Below, one piece after another: positions 1-7,410 of a stretch of 18,538 nt of DNA (position 1 is the stretch's first letter; the number at the start of each line of letters is the position of its first letter). The position numbers and the translations under genes were made by a program. Where the stretch lies: positions 1 to 18,538 of the forward strand of contig CALGIY010000240.1 in assembly GCA_937914965.1 (NCBI GenBank), read 5' to 3'. The DNA is from an uncultured Thermoanaerobacteraceae bacterium. Lineage in GTDB: Bacteria; Bacillota; DSM-12270; Thermacetogeniales; Thermacetogeniaceae. The notes under the pieces were generated by a model. That model was not told the origin of the DNA, made no database searches, and saw nothing but the letters and a program-made list of their open reading frames with translations.

Positions 1-86
1 ATCGTTAGGTTATGAGTATACGGAGGATATTCTTACTTCAACAGTTTTTGGCACTATAAAATATCTAAGGTCAGACATGATCTTGA

Positions 87-134
87 TTGTAACCGTGTCT
101 TGTGTAAAATTTATAATTATTAATACAGGGAGGT
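87..134 (+). promoter_or_regulatory. Putative promoter and ribosome binding site of mcrBC
   Basis: A perfect TATAAT lies at 112-117. A weak TTGTAA at 87-92 could be its -35 box, but the 19-base spacer is long. A GGGAGGT ribosome binding site at 128-134 precedes the ATG at 148 by 13 bases, also on the long side. Another AT-rich box (TATAAA, 55-60) lies further upstream. Bases 1-80 hold no gene I can recognise. The call rests only on motif match and position. Confidence 0.35.
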
Positions 135-147
135 TACAGAAAGAAAT

Positions 148-2421
148 ATGAATTTTCAGGACAAAATTTTCGAAACATACCAGAAGATGCTTGGGGAGAA
201 TAGATTTCTACAAGAAGATGAGCTCAATGAGAGTTACGCGCTGTTTAAAAGCAATTTTGGACCGGAAAAATTAATGAGTCTTGATGGTGAACTGCTGCTG
301 GAAACCATGTTTAACCACGGCAATAGGGGGAGCCTTGTTTACTGGTTGGAATTCAAAAACGATGATGAGTTTCGGACAGGGCGCTTTGGCGGAATCGGTG
401 GTGGTAGTGCTTTAAAATTTGGTATTTATAAGCGAAAAGAAGATGGTAAATGGATAACTGGAAGAAGTGCCAAAGATATGCGGCAGATAGAACTCCCAGA
501 AGCCATCAGTATTGCTCGTGAGAAAAGGGCACTGCTTGTTAGAGGTGCAGAAATTATTGCTGCTATTGATGATTATAATAATGATACATATTTGAAGCTG
601 CAGGATGATATTGATCGGGAACTGGACTACTTTGGAAACCTGGGATGGGTGCATAAATACTATCACATGCTCTATCCTGAAAAAATAGATGATTACCACT
701 CCATAGATTGGCAGGTTTTTTACCTGATAAAGATGCAGGAAAAACCGATAAAATCTGATGGAAGATATGTTTTAGATGGGCAGTATATGAGAGCAGCAAA
801 AAAAGTCAATATGATTATAAATCATTTTACAGCAGCTTTAGCGCAGTGTTATGGGCTGCCCCATAATTATTGGAGGGTTGGGACAACTACAACTGATGGC
901 AAACATAGTTACTGGCCTGAAATGTATCAGAATGGGTACGTGTCCGTAGGATGGCCAGATCTTGGCGATCTCAGTCAAATGGATGGTTTAAGCCATCTTG
1001 AGGCGAAGGAGCAGATAAAAAGGCTTCTTGCAGAGAAATATCCAAATACCCCGCAGTCTATAGGTAGACAAGCAAACCAGGTCATTATGTTTTATAAAAG
1101 AATCAAGCCGAATGATGTGGTAGTTGCGGCGGAGGGCCGTCAGGTTTTGGGAATAGGAAGAGTAGCTGGGGGATATGAGCATAAAGATGGATTGCCATTT
1201 CCCCATTGTTTAAGTGTCCAGTGGACAGACTGCAAAGGCAAGCTGCCGAATCCAAATGAAGGGCTTATGACAACTGTCAATCAATACAAAGACATTGATA
1301 ATCTCATTGCGATCGAAAAAATGCTGTCCAGTCCTGATAGTGATCTGCCAGACGATTCTCAGAGGCAGTTAAAGAGTCTAACTGGTGTGATGGGTAAAAT
1401 TGAGGGTATTTTAAATAGAAAAAAGCAGGTGATCTTATACGGCCCCCCTGGTACAGGCAAAACATACTGGGCAGAAAAGGCCTGTCTTGAATTGGCTTCA
1501 AGAAAGGCATTCAAAAAGGCTTTTGCAGATACAAATGAGTCTGAAAAGAGTTATTTGCTGGGGGATGGGAAGGCCAAGGGGTTAGCAAGATTTTGCTGTT
1601 TTCATCCCTCCTACGGCTATGAAGATTTTGTTGAAGGCATTAAGCCGAGTGTGATAAACGGACAGGCTGTTTTTAGTTTGAAAGATGGAATATTTAAGGA
1701 GCTGTGCGATGATGCGAAACAGAATCCCGGGCAGAACTATTATTTAATTATTGATGAGATCAATAGAGGGGATATATCGCGAATTTTTGGTGAACTGATC
1801 ACCTTAATAGAAAAGGATAAAAGAGGAAAGGAAATGATTCTGCCGTTATCAGGTGAATCTTTCAGCATCCCGGAGAATGTCTATCTTGTTGGCACAATGA
1901 ACACAGCCGATAGATCTATTGCCCTGCTGGATGTGGCCTTACGCAGGAGATTCGGGTTTATTGAACTAATGCCGGACTATAGCCTGCTATCAAGCATTAC
2001 AGTTGAGAATCTTCCTTTAGGGCTTTGGTTATCAGAACTAAATAAAAGAATTGTTGAGCATGTTGGGAGAGATGCACGCAATCTCCAAATAGGGCATTCC
2101 CTCTTTATGGAAAAAGGAGCACCCATCAAAAACTTCGATAAACTCTGCAAGGTGATAGAAGAAGATATTATTCCTCTAATTGAGGAGTACTGCTATGGCG
2201 ATTATATTACCATTTCCAAAATTATTGGCAGCAGTTTTGTTGATACAGCGAAACAAGAAATTAACCATGAACTGTTCGAAACGGGAAATAAACCTGATTT
2301 AATATCCGCCCTGCTTGAGCCTAAACCGGAAATTGCAACCTCATCATCTGTTAATCCAGATGATAATGAAGAAGAACAGGAATTAGAAAACGAAGAGGCC
2401 AATGGAGAACAGCAAGTATGA
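148..2421 (+). CDS. mcrB: McrB-like AAA+ GTPase/ATPase with N-terminal EVE-like domain
   Basis: This is the motor subunit of a type IV, modification-dependent McrBC restriction system: McrB recognises modified DNA through its N-terminal region and translocates by NTP hydrolysis, with McrC cutting. The 757-residue protein has Walker A GPPGTGKT at 432-439, Walker B LIIDEINRGD with Asp536/Glu537, and the McrB-type MNTADRS signature at 584-590 followed by an arginine-rich LRRRF. Residues about 255-361 (from YWPEMYQNGYVSVGWPDLGD to the WTD near 361) resemble an EVE/PUA-like modified-base reader. Residues 1-240 are a further N-terminal region I cannot assign. The C-terminus ends in an acidic, probably disordered tail rich in Glu, Asp and Asn. 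It is the first gene of a two-gene operon with mcrC. Assignment to McrB is firm; the EVE-like reading and the modification it would recognise are inference. Confidence 0.93.
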   Translation: MNFQDKIFETYQKMLGENRFLQEDELNESYALFKSNFGPEKLMSLDGELLLETMFNHGNRGSLVYWLEFKNDDEFRTGRFGGIGGGSALKFGIYKRKEDGKWITGRSAKDMRQIELPEAISIAREKRALLVRGAEIIAAIDDYNNDTYLKLQDDIDRELDYFGNLGWVHKYYHMLYPEKIDDYHSIDWQVFYLIKMQEKPIKSDGRYVLDGQYMRAAKKVNMIINHFTAALAQCYGLPHNYWRVGTTTTDGKHSYWPEMYQNGYVSVGWPDLGDLSQMDGLSHLEAKEQIKRLLAEKYPNTPQSIGRQANQVIMFYKRIKPNDVVVAAEGRQVLGIGRVAGGYEHKDGLPFPHCLSVQWTDCKGKLPNPNEGLMTTVNQYKDIDNLIAIEKMLSSPDSDLPDDSQRQLKSLTGVMGKIEGILNRKKQVILYGPPGTGKTYWAEKACLELASRKAFKKAFADTNESEKSYLLGDGKAKGLARFCCFHPSYGYEDFVEGIKPSVINGQAVFSLKDGIFKELCDDAKQNPGQNYYLIIDEINRGDISRIFGELITLIEKDKRGKEMILPLSGESFSIPENVYLVGTMNTADRSIALLDVALRRRFGFIELMPDYSLLSSITVENLPLGLWLSELNKRIVEHVGRDARNLQIGHSLFMEKGAPIKNFDKLCKVIEEDIIPLIEEYCYGDYITISKIIGSSFVDTAKQEINHELFETGNKPDLISALLEPKPEIATSSSVNPDDNEEEQELENEEANGEQQV

Positions 2422-3710
2422 GTGTTTTGAAAATTGATATCAGGGAATGGGAACAGCTTCTGCCGGTAAAGGGCAGCCCTCTATTTCAAAGATATATAGA
2501 AGATGAGGATTCCCGATACGCAATAAAGGTGCTCAATGAAAAGGGAATTGTGAACATCCTTGAATTAAAAGATGGGCTCCAGATAACTTCTAACTCATAT
2601 GTCGGTAAGATCAAGATTGGAGATATTGAGCTCAATATACACCCTAAAATTGAGGGAATGCCCCTCTATAAATTGTTGAAGTATGCTTATGGGCTGCGTG
2701 ATCTGAATATATTTGATGAAGCGGTTCATGCTATTGAATCATCTCAGTTTTATGACCTTCTCATTTATCAGCTTTATGCAGAGGTTGAAGAGCTGCTTTA
2801 TAGAGGGCTTAATAAAAGGTACAAAAAATCAGATGCAGATTTAGAGACACCAAGAGGACGAATTGATATAAAAAAAGTAGCAGCCAAAGCCAATATCACA
2901 GGGGGATCGCTTCCCTGCAGTTATTTTGAAAGAAGTGAAGATAATGAATTAAACCGGGTGCTTCTGGCGGGGCTTTATTTAGCCAATGAGCTGACAGAAG
3001 ATCTAAGCTTAAAAATACACCTGCACAGGCTGTGCAGCAGAATGGAACAGAGTATTGGCCCAATAGAACTTAACAGACGTGTTTTAATTGAGACATTAAA
3101 CAATATTAATAGATTAAGTGAACACTACAGATCCGCACTGGAACTAATAAATATTTTATTTGAGTCGCAGGGAATTCAACTTGAAGATGGCAGTATGTAT
3201 ATGAAGCTGAACGGGTTTTTCTTTGATATGAATGTGTTCTTCCAAGCTTTATTATCAAAATTAATGAAAGAATACCTGGAAGGTTTTACGGTGCGTGATG
3301 AATATACTTTGCATGAATTATTTGCCTATACACCAGGATTTAATCCACAGAGGAAATATGCTCCCAAACCACGTCCGGATTTTGCGGTAATGAAGGGCAA
3401 CAGGGTAGTATGTTTACTGGATGCCAAATACAGGGACCTTTGGGAGAGGAATCTGCCGAGGGAAATGCTGTATCAGCTGTCGATTTACGCCGTAAGTGGA
3501 ATTGGCAACAACACCGCAAAGATACTTTACCCTTCCATGTCCTCGGAGGCAAAACTGCAGAAAATAGATATTAAGAATCCGGCAACTGGAAGCAAATACG
3601 CAGAGGTAATGCTTCAATCTGTTTCACTGCCGCTGGTAGCTGAACTGCTCAATCTGTCCAGTAAAGTAAAAATAAAAGAGTATGTAAAGCAGATCGTATT
3701 TGGAAGTTGA
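2418..3710 (+). CDS. mcrC: McrC-like PD-(D/E)xK endonuclease subunit
   Basis: This is the nuclease partner of McrB in an McrBC restriction system; it stimulates McrB NTP hydrolysis and cuts DNA when translocating complexes meet. The ATG overlaps the mcrB stop as ATGA, so translation is probably coupled. The 430-residue protein has the family layout: an N-terminal region with the stretch GDIELNIHPKI near residue 75, a helical middle, and a C-terminal nuclease core. The core contains RPDF (Pro320-Asp321) and LLDAKYR (Asp335-Ala336-Lys337), which form the PD-(D/E)xK site, followed by the helix MLYQLSIYA. Length and motifs look complete, so the pair should be functional. No methyltransferase lies beside it, as expected for type IV. 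Confidence 0.93.
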   Translation: MSVLKIDIREWEQLLPVKGSPLFQRYIEDEDSRYAIKVLNEKGIVNILELKDGLQITSNSYVGKIKIGDIELNIHPKIEGMPLYKLLKYAYGLRDLNIFDEAVHAIESSQFYDLLIYQLYAEVEELLYRGLNKRYKKSDADLETPRGRIDIKKVAAKANITGGSLPCSYFERSEDNELNRVLLAGLYLANELTEDLSLKIHLHRLCSRMEQSIGPIELNRRVLIETLNNINRLSEHYRSALELINILFESQGIQLEDGSMYMKLNGFFFDMNVFFQALLSKLMKEYLEGFTVRDEYTLHELFAYTPGFNPQRKYAPKPRPDFAVMKGNRVVCLLDAKYRDLWERNLPREMLYQLSIYAVSGIGNNTAKILYPSMSSEAKLQKIDIKNPATGSKYAEVMLQSVSLPLVAELLNLSSKVKIKEYVKQIVFGS

Positions 3711-4009
3711 GGACTGCGCTTCAGGTGAATGTGACACAATGCTGTCACAGCAGTTTGCTATTATTCCTGATGAAGAAGAGTCAGTATTGTAATGGGAGGG
3801 CAATTGTCTTTACGAGGCCTACGAAAAGTACTGGTGGCCGTACGATATGACTTGTCCGATTCAGGGCAAGCAGATATCGGGAAAAGGATCGAGTTTTCTT
3901 AGGTTAAAATAGAAATGAACGGGTTTCCCCTTTCAAAGTCTTCATAATATCCAGCTCAGGGGTTTGATTTACTGAGACTTCAATGTCTTCATAATGGGAG
4001 TTGAAATCT
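3711..4009 (+). other. Spacer between mcrC and hicB, probably decayed coding DNA
   Basis: No convincing gene is present. One frame from 3709 reads about 27 codons ending EEESVL, hits one TAA at 3790-3792, then reads on for about 38 more codons (through EAYEKYWWPYDMT) to a TAG. This looks like a remnant of an unidentified gene. An inverted repeat TGTGACA (3730-3736) / TGTCACA (3743-3749) has a 6-base loop but no T-run, so it is a poor terminator. The hicB ribosome binding site GGGAG is at 3996-4000. Confidence 0.4.
3932..3995 (+). repeat. Two near-identical 17-mers upstream of hicB
   Basis: TTCAAAGTCTTCATAAT (3932-3948) and TTCAATGTCTTCATAAT (3979-3995) differ at one base and start 47 bases apart in the same orientation. 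The second abuts the hicB ribosome binding site. They could be operator sites, since HicB proteins often autoregulate, or simply a fragment of an older duplication. With only two copies this is not a CRISPR array. Confidence 0.5.
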
Positions 4010-4309
4010 ATGCCCAAAGACAGGTATGTATTTCCAGCTATCTTTGACTATGGTGATGATGGAATTTCTATCGAGTTTCCCAATTTACCTGGTTGTTTAC
4101 CATGCGCTTTATCTACAGATGAAGCCATCAAAAATGCAAAAGAAGCTATGGCACTGCATTTATGGGGAATGGAACGAGATAAAGATGTAATACCTGAGCC
4201 AACATCTATTGACAAATTGCACATTGCACCCAATCAAATACCAATGCTTATTGAAGTCTATATGCCGGAATATCATGAGGCGATTGAGAACCAGTTCGGA
4301 AAATATTAA
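4010..4309 (+). CDS. HicB-like antitoxin, solitary
   Basis: This is a small HicB-family protein; these normally bind and inhibit the HicA mRNA interferase and repress their own operon. The opening YVFPAIFDYGDDGISIEFP and NLPGCLPCALSTDEAIKNA are the characteristic partly degraded RNase-H-like HicB fold, followed by an EAM helix. The 99 residues leave little room for a separate C-terminal DNA-binding domain. ATG 4010 is chosen because GGGAG at 3996-4000 sits nine bases upstream; an in-frame TTG at 4001 directly abuts that site and is unlikely to be used. No HicA (about 60-80 residues with a GSHH-like motif) is found on either side: upstream is degenerate spacer and the IS begins 16 bases after the stop. 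It may be an orphan regulator or a relic whose toxin was lost. Confidence 0.8.
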   Translation: MPKDRYVFPAIFDYGDDGISIEFPNLPGCLPCALSTDEAIKNAKEAMALHLWGMERDKDVIPEPTSIDKLHIAPNQIPMLIEVYMPEYHEAIENQFGKY

Positions 4310-4325
4310 CCATCCCTCTTTGATC

Positions 4326-4359
4326 TGGTCAAGCCTAAGCGGACAGTAAGAAGCTGGAC
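4326..4359 (+). repeat. Left terminal inverted repeat of the IS3 element
   Basis: Compared ungapped with the reverse complement of 5519-5552, 22 of 34 bases agree. The shared blocks are the outer TGGT, the central AGCGGACA, and the inner GAAG and TGGAC. The original orfB stop codon (TAG, 4335-4337 on minus) lies inside this repeat, as is common for IS3 elements. Confidence 0.85.
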
Positions 4360-5189
4360 TGATTAACTTTTTCAAAATCACAAGGCGAGAGATATCCATT
4401 TATTAGAATGCAGTCTCTGCTGATTATAAAACACCTCGATGTATTCTCTGACTTCCTGTTTCATCTGATATCTGGATTTCAACGGTTCTCCATATATCCA
4501 TTCAACCTTCAAACTATGAAAAAATGTCTCCGCACAATCCTGGCACTCACCTTTGCGGCTCATGCCACATAAGAAACCGTGCTTCTGCAGTAATTCCTGA
4601 TAGGATGACTGCAGTATTGACTCCCGTGATCCGAGTGACATATAATCCCAGGAGCAGGATTGCGCCTCCTAATGGCGGTCTTAAGCGCATTAATAACCAG
4701 CTCTTTAGTCATGCGCTTACCGATGCTCCAGCCAACTATCCTCCTGCCATACAAGTCAAGAACAATCGCCAAATAAAGCCAGCCCTCGCTCGTTCTGAGA
4801 TATGTAATATCCGTGACCCACACCTTATTTGGGTCATGAACTTCAAACTGTCTGCCCAGTAAATTCGGAGCTACAGGATGAGCGTGGTTTGAGTTTGTGG
4901 TGGCACGGGTCTTTCGTCTGGCCTTTGCTACAAGTCCTTGTTCGGCCATTTTACGCTTGATTCTCTGACGGCTAACCGCTATCCCCTCAACCTCTAATTG
5001 TTTCTTAATCCGACGTGTGCCATACGTTTTACGGCTTTTCTGAAAGATCCGTTTAATCTTCTGCCCCAAAATATCTACGTCTCTTTTTTCTGGTCTTCTG
5101 AGCCATTTATAATACCCGCTACGCGATACTGTACATAATTCACATGCTCGCTTAATGCTGACCAGGTTTTTGTGTTCTTGCTTAATCAT
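4335..5189 (-). pseudogene. IS3-family transposase OrfB, frameshifted
   Basis: This is the catalytic DDE integrase-like part of an IS3 transposase. The HTH_21-type segment (KTYGTRRIKKQLEVEGIAVS) and the rve core with VWVTDITYL (first Asp) and CHSDHGSQY (second Asp) are intact. Near 4605 one base is missing: the frame should pass from SQYCSH to SYQELLQKHGF but instead runs out of frame. Near 4396-4404 one base is gained: the frame should continue as GYLSPCDFEKVN to the TAG at 4335. The two shifts cancel, so the ends at 5189 and 4335 are in phase (285 codons). The third catalytic region reads GECQDCAETFF where the family has D-N-A-x-x-E-S-F-F, implying loss of two residues near 4533-4538. It starts with ATG 5189, overlapping the orfA stop (ATGA). 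Confidence 0.9.
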
Positions 5190-5485
5190 CGCGTACCTTT
5201 CCTCTGGTCCCCGGCAAAGTACGCTGCTGCTTTTTTTAGAAATGTGATCTCATTCTTTAGCTGCCTGTTTTCTTTTTCTAGTTGCCTCTGGTATTCCAAA
5301 TCCGGCTTCATATGTCCGCTGCCTGGAAGACCGTGTTCCCCGTCTTCGGATAACTTCTTTATCCATGAGTAAATCGCTGACCTGCTACAGCCCAACTCAT
5401 TGACTGCCTCTGTGACCGTCATCTTTCCGGAATTAATCTGTTCTACATAAGCTACCTTCGTATCTCTGTCAAAATATTTTCCCAT
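5186..5485 (-). CDS. IS3-family transposase OrfA
   Basis: This is the small DNA-binding subunit that recognises the IS ends and is fused to OrfB by -1 frameshifting. The 99-residue protein has an N-terminal helix-turn-helix (KMTVTEAVNELGCSRSAIYS) and a C-terminal leucine-zipper-like stretch (YQRQLEKENRQLKNEITFL), the normal IS3 OrfA layout. ATG 5485 is chosen because AGGAGGT (5492-5498 on minus) lies six bases upstream; an upstream in-frame ATG at 5524 sits inside the terminal repeat and has no such site. It appears intact, unlike orfB. Confidence 0.88.
   Translation of the reverse strand: MGKYFDRDTKVAYVEQINSGKMTVTEAVNELGCSRSAIYSWIKKLSEDGEHGLPGSGHMKPDLEYQRQLEKENRQLKNEITFLKKAAAYFAGDQRKGTR
5231..5237 (-). 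promoter_or_regulatory. Programmed -1 ribosomal frameshift site (A7) in orfA
   Basis: On minus the sequence reads CTA AAA AAA GCA in the orfA frame. Slipping by -1 gives AAA AGC AGC AGC GTA CTT and stays open through the overlap (KSSSVLCRGPEERYAMIKQ) into OrfB. A-rich heptamers at this place are the known mechanism for making OrfAB in IS3 elements. Frameshifting itself is inferred. Confidence 0.75.
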
Positions 5486-5518
5486 GTCGACACCTCCTGA
5501 TGGCTTCTCTTTATTATT

Positions 5519-5552
5519 GTCCATCTTCGCGGTGTCCGCTAGTAGGTTACCA
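5519..5552 (-). repeat. Right terminal inverted repeat of the IS3 element
   Basis: This is the partner of 4326-4359, with the same outer TGGT and internal AGCGGACA, GAAG and TGGAC blocks when read on minus. It lies upstream of orfA and normally carries the transposase promoter. Confidence 0.85.
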
Positions 5553-5598
5553 CATTATCATGGCAATAAAAGGACTAGTCGAGAAAGCTGGTGATGCC

Positions 5599-7093
5599 AT
5601 GAAAGTGGCAGTTATCAAGGATGAACAGATGGACTACTGCCGGGAGCCTCCCTTTCACCCGCCGGAGGTATACCCTGAGTATCCTTTTCCGGATACATGC
5701 AGCGGCAACCGGTGTTATAGTGGCGTCAGGGAATTGTTTTTCAGGTTGGGACTGGACTGGGAGAACTATGGTCAGTCAAGCTGGAACCCTCTAGGGGAGA
5801 TCATCGAGCCGGGCAGCAGTGTGGTGATCAAGCCAAACTTCGTAACGGACCGCGTACCTAAAGAAAGCCGGGATGCCATTACAACCCACGGCTCTGTGAT
5901 CCGGGCGGTATTGGACTACGCGTATATCGCACTACAGGGGCAGGGAAGTATCACCATCTGCGATGGATCCTACATGGACACTGACTTCGAGCAGCTAATA
6001 AAGGCCTCGGGTGTTGACCAGATCGCTGGATACTACGAAAAGTACGGCAGCATCAAGGTAGAAGTTGTGGATATCAGGAGGGAGAAGCGCATCTTACGAA
6101 AAATGGGGGGGGGTAAGTGTTGAACCCCTACCAGGGGATCCCTTGGGTTATAAAGTTGTTGACCTGGGGAAGGACTCTGACCTCTTTGAAATAATCAAGG
6201 ACTGCGAAAAATTTCGGGTTTCCTACTATAACAAAAATGAGATGTTAGAGCACCATAACCCCGAGAGAAATGAATATCTTATCTCCGGTACGGTGTTGAA
6301 TGCTGATGTGGTGATCAATCTACCCAAGCTGAAGACCCATGCCCGGACCGGGATCACCTGCGCGATGAAAAATATTGTGGGGATCACTGGCATCAAGGAC
6401 TGGCTGCCTCATCACCGTAGTGGGCCCTCCGTGCACGGCGGCGATGAGTACATTTACAGTGATTTCAGAAAGGATCTTTTTATTAAGCTGAAGGATTTCC
6501 AGGCAGCCACAGGTAACCTGCTGTTGATCGTGATTGCACGGGTACTCAGTGCACTGCTGTTTTTTTCCAAATATATTGTTCCCTTCAAAGACAGCTATAT
6601 CGGCGGTAGCTGGCATGGTAATGACACCTTGCCGAGGACGATCTCTGATCTCAATAAGATCTTGTACTTTGCTGACCGCGAGGGAGTGATGAGGAACACT
6701 CCGCAGAGAAAAGTTTTTATGGTTGTGGACGGGATAGTGGGCGGGGAATTGGACGGGCCCATGCGCAACAATGCAAAGGATAGCGGTGTGCTCATTGCGG
6801 GGGTTAATACAGCTGCTGTGGATTTGGTTTGTGCTGTTGTGATGGGATTTGATTACCAGAAGATACACACCTTCAAATATGCCTTAAACTCTAGAAAATA
6901 CAGGTACTTTGTTGGTAATGTGGAGGGCATTGATTTATCTCCATCTGGCTGCAGAGACCTGCAGGATGTGTATGAGAGATACAACTGCAGCTTTTTACCT
7001 CCTGATGGCTGGAAGGGATTTATTGAGTATGAGGATTTGGCCCGAAAGTTGGGGAACGAAAGCAGTAAAAAACATGTGGAAGATTTTCTTTAA
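5599..7093 (+). pseudogene. DUF362-family protein, interrupted by a one-base shift in a G9 tract
   Basis: This is a DUF362 (PF04015) family protein; the family's reaction is unknown and some members carry FeS domains, but no ferredoxin-type Cys motif is seen here. It opens MKVAVIKDEQMDY and continues with VVIKPNFVTDR, then DVVINLPKLKTHARTGITCA and MKNIVGITGIKDWLPHHRSG, all typical of the family, plus a C-terminal VVDGIVGGELDGP and an AAVDLVCAVVMGFD segment. The frame changes at a run of nine G (6105-6113): with eight G the reading runs K-M-G-G-V-S-V-E-P without a break and the product would be 497 residues. As read, the first frame stops at TGA 6121-6123. ATG 5599 matches where such proteins usually begin but has a weak ribosome binding site; ATG 5560 is the alternative. 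The IS end at 5552 has probably displaced the native promoter. It may be a pseudogene, a phase-variable gene or a sequencing error. Confidence 0.82.
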
Positions 7094-7410
7094 AAAATAA
7101 AATACGGCATAGATTACAAAAAGTTTGAGGATAAGCTATGAGTGATGTCCCTGATGACCTATTAGCAGAAAATGGAACCCAAGCAGTATGAGAATAAAAG
7201 GGTCTCTTGAGGGGCTCTTGATGAAATTCAACCTTAATATTTTTCAGAGACAGGCACTTATTTTTAGAGAAATCATATTATTGTATTGTAACGGCTGTTG
7301 TTTAAATCAACAGCCATTCAATTTAATATTGGACATATAGCCATCTGGGTTCCTATGCCTTTTAACCAACTTTGTTGCTGGTATCTCTGACCGAAGGAGA
7401 GGATATTAAT
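7094..7410 (+). other. Spacer between the DUF362 and DUF1616 genes, with possible tiny ORFs
   Basis: No recognisable gene is present. Two short frames have plausible ribosome binding sites. The first is 7138-7191 (17 codons, MSDVPDDLLAENGTQAV; GAGG at 7127-7130). It overlaps by ATGA a 50-codon frame at 7188-7340, which has an internal ATG at 7221 preceded by GAGGGG at 7209-7214. Neither resembles a known family, and the second runs through a strong inverted repeat, so both may be chance or debris. The ribosome binding site of the next gene is AAGGAGAGG at 7394-7402. Confidence 0.35.
7293..7315 (+). terminator. Hairpin, possible terminator after the DUF362 gene
   Basis: GGCTGTTG (7293-7300) pairs perfectly with CAACAGCC (7308-7315) across a 7-base loop, TTTAAAT. 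The downstream sequence ATTCAATTTAATATT is AT-rich but has no clean T-run, so a factor-independent terminator is possible but not certain. It lies about 200 bases past the DUF362 stop and about 95 before the DUF1616 start. Confidence 0.4.

Larger units (their letters stand above)
4326..5552 (-). mobile_element. IS3-family insertion sequence, decayed, 1227 bp
   Basis: The element is bounded by imperfect 34-bp inverted repeats that both start 5'-TGGT at the outer end, giving the TG...CA termini normal for IS3 elements. It encodes orfA and orfB on the minus strand, with a slippery A7 tract for the OrfAB fusion. The total length is typical. OrfB carries two compensating single-base shifts and an apparent 6-base loss at the catalytic motif, so it is dead as read. 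The flanking triplets (ATC at 4323-4325, CAT at 5553-5555) do not match, so no 3-4 bp target duplication remains. It lies between hicB and the DUF362 gene, ending 46 bases before the latter's likely start. Confidence 0.93.

Noticed and set aside
3730..3749. TGTGA...TCACA resembling a CRP site
   Set aside because: The half-sites are separated by ten bases rather than the six of the CRP consensus; treated as a simple inverted repeat.
3792..3902. A short frame containing VLVAVRYDLSD that faintly resembles the start of Cas2
   Set aside because: It stops after about 36 codons, the likeness covers roughly ten residues, and there is no other cas gene or array nearby.
3932..4009. CRISPR-like signal: two 17-mers followed by GTTGAAAT
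   Set aside because: There are only two imperfect copies with a 47-base period. The first copy lacks the GTTGAAAT end, and that end is better explained as the hicB ribosome binding site and leader.
4524..4862. Plus-strand open frame inside the IS element
   Set aside because: It runs antisense to the transposase DDE core and is not protein-like.
6320..6868. Minus-strand open frame of 182 codons opposite the DUF362 gene
   Set aside because: The plus strand encodes clear DUF362 motifs here; the antisense translation has no recognisable domain.
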